34,041 bases of DNA from CAYQTE01 sp964420285 (GTDB lineage Bacteria > Planctomycetota > Phycisphaerae > Tepidisphaerales > Tepidisphaeraceae): assembly GCA_964420285.1 (NCBI GenBank), contig CAYQTE010000054.1, forward strand, positions 1 through 34,041, written 5' to 3'. The notes under the pieces are model-generated. The model searched no databases, was not told the DNA's origin, and saw only the letters and a program-made list of their open reading frames with translations. A program made the translations under genes and the position numbers. This document shows, piece after piece, positions 15,271 to 22,642 of the stretch; the first letter of the stretch is position 1; each line of letters starts with the position of its first letter.

Positions 15271-15921
15271 CTACTCGCTGAGCTTGAAATTCTTCGCCAG
15301 CGTCGGCCCGCGAAAGCGCCGCAGCAGATCGTGGGGCACGGCCCGGATGAGCCAGACGGCCAGGAGCGCTTCGGCCAGTTTGTCGACCAGAGCATCACAG
15401 ATGATTCCCGAAAAGAACGCCGCCGCCGGCAGGGACATACCGCGATGGATGAACCACGCGGTGACAAACGTCGACCCGGCCGTGGTCACGCCGCCGAACA
15501 GCTTGACCGAGACCGGCATGGAAACCAGGGCGGAGACAACCCCCAGCAGCAGCCCGCTGGGAATGGTGCGCAGGATGGTCCTGAACCCGCCGATCTTGGC
15601 CAGGAGGTGCGTGACAATCGCCATCATCGCGGCCGTGCCCGTGAAGAAGATAATGATGTGATTGAAGAGCAGGGCCATCATGCCGAAGGCCAGGACCGTG
15701 ACGATCAAGCCCGGCCCCAGTCCGGCGATGAGCGTGGTGGTGATGATCCCGACGCAGTCGAGATAGATGGGCAATTTCAGAACCAGGACGATCTGCGCCA
15801 GGACGATATTGAACGCCACGGCCGACGGAATCAGCGCGATCGTCGCCATCCGCGAAGCGGCCGGCGAGAATTCATCGTCAGGTCTTTCGAGCGACTCATA
15901 ATCGAGTATGCGGTCATCCAT
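15271..15921 (-). CDS. ECF transporter S component (substrate unknown)
   Basis: A 216-residue membrane protein, first gene of the operon. After a polar N-terminus of about 25 residues come six hydrophobic segments. The second part has LPIYLDCVGIITTTLIAGLG followed by PGLIVTVLAFGMMALL, which resembles the LPxxLDxxGT...GPxxGxxxG region of vitamin-type S components. The adjacent T and A genes make the S assignment strong. S components define the substrate (a vitamin, its precursor or a metal), but no substrate signature or nearby biosynthetic gene allows a choice, and no riboswitch is visible upstream. A 13-base palindrome at 15949-15961 lies upstream of the ATG and may be an operator. Confidence 0.78.
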   Translation of the reverse strand: MDDRILDYESLERPDDEFSPAASRMATIALIPSAVAFNIVLAQIVLVLKLPIYLDCVGIITTTLIAGLGPGLIVTVLAFGMMALLFNHIIIFFTGTAAMMAIVTHLLAKIGGFRTILRTIPSGLLLGVVSALVSMPVSVKLFGGVTTAGSTFVTAWFIHRGMSLPAAAFFSGIICDALVDKLAEALLAVWLIRAVPHDLLRRFRGPTLAKNFKLSE

Positions 15922-15948
15922 CGGTCAGCCTCGCGAATTGACGCGGGA

Positions 15949-15961
15949 CAATACTGTATTG
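15949..15961. promoter_or_regulatory. Palindrome upstream of the ECF transporter operon
   Basis: CAATACTGTATTG is a perfect 13-base dyad (CAATAC-T-GTATTG) 27 bases upstream of the S-component ATG, in the leader or promoter. This is a plausible repressor site; the regulator is unknown. Confidence 0.4.
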
Positions 15962-16043
15962 GGGTTGGGGAAAGCGAGTATTAAGAAATCCTAATAATCG
16001 GGTGGACAGCGCTGGTGCGTGACACATTCGGCGACCTCCTTCT

Positions 16044-16087
16044 TCCCCCTCCCCTGGTATTCCGGGGGAGGGTCGGGGTGGGGGTTT
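16044..16087 (+). repeat. REP-like palindrome, left copy
   Basis: A C-rich arm CCCTCCCC and G-rich arm GGGGAGGG are separated by about ten bases and followed by a GGGGTGGGGG tail. It is the same family as 6735-6774 and 6826-6864, and inverted relative to 16484-16527. Confidence 0.75.
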
Positions 16088-16120
16088 GCCCGGCGGCATG
16101 CCGTCCGCGATGATGGGGGC

Positions 16121-16531
16121 ATGGACGCGCCACGGGGCCGCGATCGGCGACTGACAAACTTCGCCCGCGCCATGCGCAAAAAGCCGACGGATGCCGAGGC
16201 GAAATTGTGGAGCGTGTTACGCCTCAGGCAATTGGATGGCCACCGCTTCCGCCGACAGCGCCCGGTCGCGGGATACATCGTCGATTTCTATTGCCCGTCG
16301 CGGCGTCTGGCGATCGAACTGGACGGCGGCCAGCACGCGGACGAGGCGCAGGTGGAGTACGATCGAATCCGAACGGAGCGACTCAACGAAGCGGGCATCC
16401 GCGTGGTGCGGTTTTGGGACCATGATGTGCTCAGGGACACGGATTCGGTCGTCGAGGAAATCCTTCGACAGCTCGAAAAGGTCTGGCCCCCACCCCAACC
16501 CTCCCCCGGCGTACCAGGGGAGGGGGAATAG
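16121..16531 (+). CDS. DUF559 domain endonuclease-like protein
   Basis: A 136-residue protein. DUF559 (PF04480) belongs to the PD-(D/E)xK/Vsr-like nuclease group. Family hallmarks are FARAMRKKPTDAEAKLWSVL (14-33), HRFRRQRPVAGYIVDFYCP (41-58) and RLAIELDGGQH (62-72), with acidic candidates Asp55, Glu66 and Asp68 plus His72, then ERLNEAGIRVVRFWDHDVL. The last 16 residues (VWPPPQPSPGVPGEGE) are encoded by the right-hand REP-like repeat and are not part of the fold. An ATG 34 codons upstream was rejected because that extension is the reading of the left repeat. The gene sits alone between unrelated genes and is enclosed by repeats. Its cellular role is unknown; a link to the repeats is a hypothesis developed in the findings. 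Confidence 0.85.
   Translation: MDAPRGRDRRLTNFARAMRKKPTDAEAKLWSVLRLRQLDGHRFRRQRPVAGYIVDFYCPSRRLAIELDGGQHADEAQVEYDRIRTERLNEAGIRVVRFWDHDVLRDTDSVVEEILRQLEKVWPPPQPSPGVPGEGE
16484..16527 (-). repeat. REP-like palindrome, right copy
   Basis: An inverted copy of 16044-16087 (38 of 44 bases). It overlaps the last codons of the DUF559 gene, which read it as PPPQPSPGVPGEGE. Confidence 0.75.
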
Positions 16532-16590
16532 CGGATGGGCGTTTGCCGCAATGGGGTGAGTCGGCTGCGTTGCTTGAAGTGTCACGCACC

Positions 16591-16949
16591 CCTGGCAGGA
16601 TTGGGGTGCGCATTTTTATTTGCATAGGCCTTGAGGTTTGTTTAGACTCCGCGTGGTTTGTGGCGGAGCAGTGACCAAGGACCGGGCGCTCGACGTGTGT
16701 ATTCTCAAGGCCGGATCATGGTCGGGGATTCCGACGTGCTGTCGGGATTCGGCTGCGACCCCGTTAGGATTTTCCATCGGACTGGTATTCCCACCCATGC
16801 CTTCACCACGCCTCGATTGCCTGGACGAGCAGGCGACGCAGCAGGGATCAGAACATCTCTTGCGTGCGCGGCGGCAGGGGAGGGAAATTCAGCGGCACAG
16901 CAACATTTATCTTTGTGGCATGACGGCTCGACAAGCGTGGAGGTTCCCC
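16591..16949. other. Leader region before the secretin gene
   Basis: About 360 bases. The secretin frame stays open upstream to 16638, but the translation there has no recognisable motif and would place the signal peptide more than 130 residues in. I see no other gene, no clear promoter and no terminator hairpin. Confidence 0.5.
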
Positions 16950-19900
16950 ATGTTGTTCAGGCAGACCCGCATCGCACTCTCGACCGACAACACGATCGCC
17001 CCCGGCCGCGGCAGCGGCTCGACGGGACGACCGGGCAGCGGCGCCCGCCGTTGTCGGTTCGGGCTCTTGGTTCTGGCATCGCTGACTCTGGCCACGGGCG
17101 CGAGCCTGATGCCGCGGCAGGCGCTGGCACAATCAGCGCCGGCGACTCAGCCGGCCGGGGCGAGCAACGCGGCGATCTATGCCCAGGCGGAGGCGGACTT
17201 CAAGTCCGGCAACCTCGATCAGGCACGGGTCGAGTTTCAAACGCTGGTGGATGCCGGATACAAGGCGCCGGCGTCCCATGAAAGCCCGGCGCAATATATA
17301 AAGGACGTGGATGCCAGGGAGGCCGCCCAGGCCGCACAGCAAAAGGCCGATCAGGCTCACGCGGCCTATGTGAAGGCTCGCGCCGAGTACAACAAGGGCG
17401 ATTGGAACGCCGCCCGGCCGGATTTTGTCACCGCTCGCGACCTCGGCTACAAGCCAGGCCTCTTTGAAGACAGCCCGCAGACCTATCTCACGCGTATGGA
17501 CGTCAAAGAAGCGGCCGACAAGAAGGCCAACGACGAAGCCCTGGCCAAAGCCCAGGCGGCCGCACAGGCCAAACCCGCCACCGGCGGCGCGCCAGCGGGC
17601 GGATCGGTTGGCGCGGGTATGGTTGCCGGCGGCGGTGCAGCGGCATCCGGCGCGGCACCGGCCCCAGCCACGAATCCGGGCCAGCAGTTCCTCCAGGCGA
17701 CGCTCGATCAGGAGCAATTGACCAGGGAACAGAAGGCCATCCGGGCAAGAACGATGGTCGATGAGGCCCAGACCGCCTACGACGCCGGTCACAAGGAAGA
17801 GGCACTCACCATCTTCACCGACGCGGTCAGCCTTGATCCGAACAATCAGGCCGCCATTGCCGGACGCGACAAGGTGGCCCGCGAACTTGGCCGTAGCCCG
17901 GCCGGCGGAACCCAGGTGATGCCGGAAGTCGCCAAGACCATCAATGAGGAGAGGCAGGCGATCGACTATCAAATCAACAGTGCCCTGACCGCCGCCAACA
18001 CGGACATCAAGAACAAGGATTGGGCGGCGGCCCAGAAAGATGTGGACTCGGCGGAAGTGGCCCGCAACATGGACGTGGGCATCTTTTCGACCGACCAGAT
18101 CGGGCAGTATGACCGCAATATCGCCGTCGTCCGCCAGCAGCTTGCCACGGCCCAGGCCGAGGATGCCGCCGCGGCGAAACAGAGGGCTTTGGACCAGGCG
18201 ACGCAAATCGAACAGGAGCGTATCGCCCGTCAGCGTGAACAACGCGAACAGCAGATCCAGAGCCTGATTCAGACCGCCAACAACGATCTGGAAGACGAGC
18301 GCTACGAGGATGCCCTGGGCGTTATCAACCAGATTCTCGATCTGGACCCCCGCAACGAATACGCCAAAAACATGCACCTGCTCGTTCAGGACAAAGCCAT
18401 TCTGATGCATCAGAAGACGTACCACGAAGAACAGCTCCAGAATTTCTCATATCTGGACATGGATGCGGAGGAAAAGAAGATTCCCTACCGCGATATCCTT
18501 CGCTATCCGTCCGACTGGCCCACCATCAGCGAGCTGCGCGACAAGGAACAGCAGACCGATCAGGCCGTGACCGAACAGGAATTGTCGATGCTCCTGAACA
18601 AGCCGCTGCCGGAGATCAATTTCCCCAACCAGGGCCTGGCGACGGTCATCGACTTCTTCCGTGATACCACCGGGGCCAACATCTATGTGAACTGGAACGC
18701 CCTGTCAGAGGAGAACATCAACCCGCTGACCCCAGTGAACACCCGGCTTCACGACATCCCCTTCAAAGTGGCATTGGACACCGTGCTGTCGTCGGCCGGT
18801 GGACGCTCGGCCAAGCTTGGCTATACCACGCACAACAGCATGATCGACATCTCGACGATGGACGAGATCAATACCCATACCATCACGCGAACCTACGACA
18901 TCCGCGACATTCTCATGAGCGTGCCCGATTTCGGCTCGCCCACCGGTGGAATGCCATCGCCGGCCGGCGCCACGATGGTCCCCGGCTACACGCCCGGCGG
19001 ATTTGCCTCCAGCGGACTGGCTTCGCCGATGAACGCCATGAGCAACCCCAGTGGTCCGGTGGTCGGTCCCGGCGGGTTCGGCCCGGCCGGTGGCTACAGC
19101 AACGGCTCGGGCCTTGCCGGCGGATATCCCTCCAGCGGTCCCAACGAGGGAATTTGGGGCGTCAACGCCAGCGAGGGCGGCATGTCGCGCCAGCAGGTGG
19201 CCGACGCGCTTATGCACATCATCTACGCCCACGTCGAGCCCAACACGTGGATCGCCAACGGCGGCGTGGTGGGCTCGCTCAGTGAATTGCAGGGCGACTT
19301 GATCGCCACGACCACTCCGCAGTCGCACGCGGAGATCACCGGCCTGCTGCAACAGCTTCGCGCCCAGCGATCGGTCGAGGTCACCGTCGAGGCCCGCTTC
19401 CTGACCATCGAACGCAACTTCATGGAAGACGTCGGCCTGGACCTGAATTTCGCGTTCAATTTCAAGAACCCCAACCACATCAGCCCCATCAACGTCAATG
19501 ACGCGACCAGTGGCTTTACCGCCGCCCCGGAAACCGCCGCTCCCGATACCATCGGCGGGGCCGCCCAGGGCCTGACCACCGCCATCACCTACATGGATGA
19601 TTTCGAGGTCAGCGCCCTCATCCGCGCCGTCCAGGCCACCGACACCAACACCATCGTCACCGCCCCGCGCGTGACGCTGTTCAACGGCCAAAGCGCCGCC
19701 ATCTCCGTCAACACCACCACCTACTTCGTCCAGACACTGGTGCCCATCGTGGCGGCCGGCGGCTCGGTCGCCTATCAGCCCAGCGTTTCCTCGGCGCCGT
19801 CGGGCAGCACGCTGAACATCACCGCGACGGTCTCGGCCGATCACAAATACGTCACCCTGACCATGACCCCCAATTTGACGAGTCTGGAGAAACTGGTGAA

Positions 19901-20255
19901 CTTCACCTACCAGACCGCCACCACGTCAACGAGCACCGGCTCGGGCATCACCTCCGTCGCTCCCAGCGAGACGATCCAGGAGCCGGTCATCGAAAGCGCG
20001 CAGGTCGGGACAACCGTGACTGTTCCCGACGGCGGGACCATCCTGCTGGGCGGGCAGACCATCGCCGGCGAAAGCGTCCGCGAGGCCGGTGTGCCCGTCC
20101 TGGACAAGATCCCGTTCCTCAAGCGGTTGTTCTCAAATCACTCCGAGGCGAAGGACGAACAGGTTCTGCTGATTCTGGTCAAGCCGACCATCCTGATTCA
20201 GGACGAGGTTGAGAACAAGCAGTTCCCCACGCTCTCCACCAAGACCGGGGGCTGA
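16950..20255 (+). CDS. Secretin (type II/III secretion system outer-membrane channel) with TPR-like N-terminus
   Basis: An 1101-residue predicted outer-membrane channel. The ATG at 16950 is preceded by GGAGG at 16939-16943 with six bases of spacing, which decides the start against the longer open frame. A basic stretch precedes the hydrophobic signal (FGLLVLASLTLATGASLM, about 36-54) and cleavage near ALAQ-SAP (about 61). Next come TPR-like helices (two AEADFKSGNLDQARVEF-type repeats within about 75-215), coiled-coil segments to about 480, an N-domain (LPEINFPNQGLATVIDFF, about 549-640), a Gly/Pro/Ser-rich insert (664-728), and the secretin core from VEVTVEARFLTIERNFMEDV (about 807) to GVPVLDKIPFLKRLFS near the end. 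PDGGTILLGGQ is the typical beta-barrel lip motif. Known secretins form 12-16-mers with an inner-membrane platform; no GspE/F/G genes are present here. Three LEPR-XLL genes follow directly. Confidence 0.9.
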   Translation: MLFRQTRIALSTDNTIAPGRGSGSTGRPGSGARRCRFGLLVLASLTLATGASLMPRQALAQSAPATQPAGASNAAIYAQAEADFKSGNLDQARVEFQTLVDAGYKAPASHESPAQYIKDVDAREAAQAAQQKADQAHAAYVKARAEYNKGDWNAARPDFVTARDLGYKPGLFEDSPQTYLTRMDVKEAADKKANDEALAKAQAAAQAKPATGGAPAGGSVGAGMVAGGGAAASGAAPAPATNPGQQFLQATLDQEQLTREQKAIRARTMVDEAQTAYDAGHKEEALTIFTDAVSLDPNNQAAIAGRDKVARELGRSPAGGTQVMPEVAKTINEERQAIDYQINSALTAANTDIKNKDWAAAQKDVDSAEVARNMDVGIFSTDQIGQYDRNIAVVRQQLATAQAEDAAAAKQRALDQATQIEQERIARQREQREQQIQSLIQTANNDLEDERYEDALGVINQILDLDPRNEYAKNMHLLVQDKAILMHQKTYHEEQLQNFSYLDMDAEEKKIPYRDILRYPSDWPTISELRDKEQQTDQAVTEQELSMLLNKPLPEINFPNQGLATVIDFFRDTTGANIYVNWNALSEENINPLTPVNTRLHDIPFKVALDTVLSSAGGRSAKLGYTTHNSMIDISTMDEINTHTITRTYDIRDILMSVPDFGSPTGGMPSPAGATMVPGYTPGGFASSGLASPMNAMSNPSGPVVGPGGFGPAGGYSNGSGLAGGYPSSGPNEGIWGVNASEGGMSRQQVADALMHIIYAHVEPNTWIANGGVVGSLSELQGDLIATTTPQSHAEITGLLQQLRAQRSVEVTVEARFLTIERNFMEDVGLDLNFAFNFKNPNHISPINVNDATSGFTAAPETAAPDTIGGAAQGLTTAITYMDDFEVSALIRAVQATDTNTIVTAPRVTLFNGQSAAISVNTTTYFVQTLVPIVAAGGSVAYQPSVSSAPSGSTLNITATVSADHKYVTLTMTPNLTSLEKLVNFTYQTATTSTSTGSGITSVAPSETIQEPVIESAQVGTTVTVPDGGTILLGGQTIAGESVREAGVPVLDKIPFLKRLFSNHSEAKDEQVLLILVKPTILIQDEVENKQFPTLSTKTGG

Positions 20256-20258
20256 GCC

Positions 20259-20287
20259 CTGACACGGTCGGTCTGTCGAGGTATAGT
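20259..20287 (+). promoter_or_regulatory. Sigma-70-type promoter of the LEPR-XLL array
   Basis: CTGACA (20259-20264), a 17-base spacer and TATAGT (20282-20287) make a near-consensus promoter just after the secretin stop. GGAGG follows at 20298-20302 and the ATG at 20308, giving a leader of about 15 bases. The array can therefore be transcribed independently of the secretin. Confidence 0.65.
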
Positions 20288-20307
20288 ACACTTGGCTGGA
20301 GGTCTTC

Positions 20308-22581
20308 ATGCTCCCCCACATCGGAAACAACAGGGCAAAGCTTGCCCGCCGAGCCGCTCTCGCCACCCTTGAGCTACTCGAACAGCGCCGGCTCCTGTCG
20401 GTCTCGACAATCGACGCGGCGGGTGTCGTCAGCGTCATCGGCACCAGCGGCGACGATACCATCACCGTCGGCCTGCAAGCCGGCAATTCCTCGCTCCTGG
20501 ACGTGACGCTCAACGGCGTTACCGACACCTATTCTCTGGCCGCCGTCAAGGAAGTGCATGCCGTCGGCGGCGCGGGGAACGATCTTATCGAGGCTCTTAG
20601 CACCAACGGAACTCTGACCCTTCCCCTCTGGTTCGAGGGCAACGCCGGCGCTGATACGCTCATCGGCGACAACGGGCCCGATACGCTTCAGGGCGGCCGC
20701 GGCCCCGACTTGCTCAAAGGCGCCGGCGCGCACAGCTCGCTTTATGGCGGCCGGGGCTACGACCAGATCATCAGCGCCAACGCCTCCGATTCAATTTTCG
20801 GCGGCATGGGCCACAACACCATCGCCGGCGCCGGCGCAACCGATTCAATCACCTCCGGCGGCGGTGCCAATGTCGTCGATCAGTCCGGTCAGATGACCCC
20901 CTTCTATCTGCTGCCGGCCCACGGCGTCTCCAGCGCCGTCTATCTCGGATCGGTCGTCGGCTATGATCCCCAGCAGATTCGCGCGGCCTATGGTCTTCCC
21001 GCGATCAGCACCACCACCAATCTCGGCCAGGGCCAGACCATCGCCATCGTCGATCCCTATGGCAATCCCAATGTCTGGAACGACCTGACCGTCTTCAGCC
21101 AGCAGTTCGGCCTGCCCCTGCCCACCTCCAGCAACTTCCAGGTCGTTAATGTGGACGGCTCGCCGGCCATCAACTCCAGTTGGGCCGTGGAAACCGACAT
21201 GGATGTCGAATGGGCACACGCCATCGCCCCCGACGCCAAGATCGTCCTCGTGCAAACCCTCGACGAATACGATTTCGAGGTCTTCCGCGGCATCAACCTG
21301 GCCGGCAGCATCGTCTCCGCCGCCGGCGGCGGCACCGTCGCGATGAGCTTCGGCGAACTGGAAACCGCCGGCAGCCTGGCCACCAATCTCGGCGGCTTCG
21401 ACGCGATCTTCGAGAACTATCCCAACGTCTCGTTCATTGCCGCCACCGGCGATGTCGGCGGCCAGGTGAATTATCCGGCCAGCTCTCCCTACGTGACGGC
21501 CGTCGGCGGTACGACGCTCACATTGGACATCAACGGCAACCGCATCGCCGACGAGCAAGCCTCAACCATCGGCGGCGGGGGACTCAGCACCCTCTACACC
21601 CAGCCACCCAGCTACCAGAGTCAGCTTACCTATCCGGTGGGAACTCCGCCGGTGGCCACCGCCATCACCGCCCGCGCCATTCCCGACGTATCCTGGGACG
21701 CCGATCCCACCACCGGCGAGGCCATCTACGACACCGTGCCCTACACCCTCACCGGCAGCACCAACCAGCTCAACACCGGCTGGACCAATGTCGGCGGCAC
21801 CAGCCAGGGCGCCCCGGCCTGGGCTGGATTCATCGCCCTGGTCAATCAGGAGCGCGCGGCCAAGGGGGCCGGCACCCTGGGCCTCGGCATCAATCAGCAG
21901 CTCTATTCCGCCGCACAGGACGACTACTCCGCCCCCGGCGCCCAGCCCCTCAATTTCAACGATATTTCCACCGGGCCGGCCACGCTGGTCAACACGGTCG
22001 GCCTGGGCTATGACCTGGACACCGGCCTGGGAACTCCCAACTGCGCAACCCTGGAATCCACGCTGGTCAGTTCCAACGTGGCCTTCGCCGCCAGTCCCAT
22101 CACCTGGAACTGCGACCTGTATCCCACCTACTCCGCCTCCATCGATCCGGAAGTGGCCCAGTTGGCCAGCGGCACCGGCTTCATCCTCGGCGGCGACCAG
22201 TTGGTGCTCAACTTCGTCGAGAGCACCACCGCACAGTGGCAGCCCGCCACCGACACCGACATCCTCGGCCCGACCATCGCCTTCACCGGCGGCACCGATC
22301 CCGCCACCGGATTGGCCCTGGCCAAGGTCCAGCTCAACGTCGCACCCGACGGAGAGATTAACGGCTACGGCGATTTCACCGCCACCGCCATCGCCGGCAC
22401 CGATACCGCGCCGGCCAACGACCCCAGCCTCGAATTCTCCGGTTCCGAAACCGTCTCCTCCGGCGGCATCGCCCACGGGGACATCAAGTTCTGGACCATT
22501 GACTCGCTGGGCAACAAGGTCGAATCCGGCCCCTTCCAGTCGCACGCCGACGACGTTCTCACCGGAGATATTAGGTTCTGA
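20308..22581 (+). CDS. LEPR-XLL sedolisin-family (S53) serine-carboxyl peptidase
   Basis: A 757-residue predicted exported protease. LELLEQRRLLS at 21-31 is the LEPR-XLL motif. Residues 42-190 contain RTX-like nine-residue repeats (GNAGADTLI, GDNGPDTLQ, GGRGPDLLK and further, more degenerate ones). The peptidase core follows from about 200: Glu295 and Asp299 in ETDMD, the oxyanion Asp382 in AATGDVGG, the nucleophile Ser499 in GGTSQGAPAWAGF, and the calcium site near Asp552 with GYDLDTGLGTP (569-577). All four catalytic positions are present, so activity is likely. Sedolisins usually carry a pro-domain of about 190 residues before the core; here that space is filled by RTX-like repeats. The C-terminal 170 residues are beta-rich and unrecognised. 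A good ribosome site (GGAGG, five bases before the ATG) and promoter precede it. Confidence 0.9.
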   Translation: MLPHIGNNRAKLARRAALATLELLEQRRLLSVSTIDAAGVVSVIGTSGDDTITVGLQAGNSSLLDVTLNGVTDTYSLAAVKEVHAVGGAGNDLIEALSTNGTLTLPLWFEGNAGADTLIGDNGPDTLQGGRGPDLLKGAGAHSSLYGGRGYDQIISANASDSIFGGMGHNTIAGAGATDSITSGGGANVVDQSGQMTPFYLLPAHGVSSAVYLGSVVGYDPQQIRAAYGLPAISTTTNLGQGQTIAIVDPYGNPNVWNDLTVFSQQFGLPLPTSSNFQVVNVDGSPAINSSWAVETDMDVEWAHAIAPDAKIVLVQTLDEYDFEVFRGINLAGSIVSAAGGGTVAMSFGELETAGSLATNLGGFDAIFENYPNVSFIAATGDVGGQVNYPASSPYVTAVGGTTLTLDINGNRIADEQASTIGGGGLSTLYTQPPSYQSQLTYPVGTPPVATAITARAIPDVSWDADPTTGEAIYDTVPYTLTGSTNQLNTGWTNVGGTSQGAPAWAGFIALVNQERAAKGAGTLGLGINQQLYSAAQDDYSAPGAQPLNFNDISTGPATLVNTVGLGYDLDTGLGTPNCATLESTLVSSNVAFAASPITWNCDLYPTYSASIDPEVAQLASGTGFILGGDQLVLNFVESTTAQWQPATDTDILGPTIAFTGGTDPATGLALAKVQLNVAPDGEINGYGDFTATAIAGTDTAPANDPSLEFSGSETVSSGGIAHGDIKFWTIDSLGNKVESGPFQSHADDVLTGDIRF

Positions 22582-22642
22582 TGATGGCGGCTGCCGCCCC
22601 TTGCCGGGCGGGAACCCTCAAAGATCAATCGGAGCGCTGAAC

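Larger units (their letters stand above)
16014..16590. mobile_element. Candidate DUF559 unit bounded by nested inverted repeats
   Basis: The outer ends, GGTGCGTGACAC at 16014-16025 and GTGTCACGCACC at 16579-16590, are perfect 12-base inverted repeats. Inside them lie 44-base inverted repeats at 16044-16087 and 16484-16527 (38 of 44 bases match; 38 of 41 in the core), each with its own hairpin. The DUF559 gene lies between and partly inside the right copy. The 577-base whole resembles a compact mobile or repeat-propagating unit. Mobility is inference; no target duplication was recognised. Confidence 0.5.

Noticed and set aside
16019..16120. A longer start for the DUF559 protein
   Set aside because: The extra residues are the translation of the left REP-like repeat; the family fold starts after the ATG at 16121.
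16638..16949. A 104-residue N-terminal extension of the secretin
   Set aside because: GGAGG with ideal spacing precedes the ATG at 16950, and the extension has no motif and would bury the signal peptide.
21788..22642. Upstream extension of the second LEPR-XLL gene
   Set aside because: This frame overlaps the protease gene and reads as Pro/Ser/Arg-rich shadow; the ATG at 22643 has a ribosome site and leads directly to the LEPR-XLL motif.
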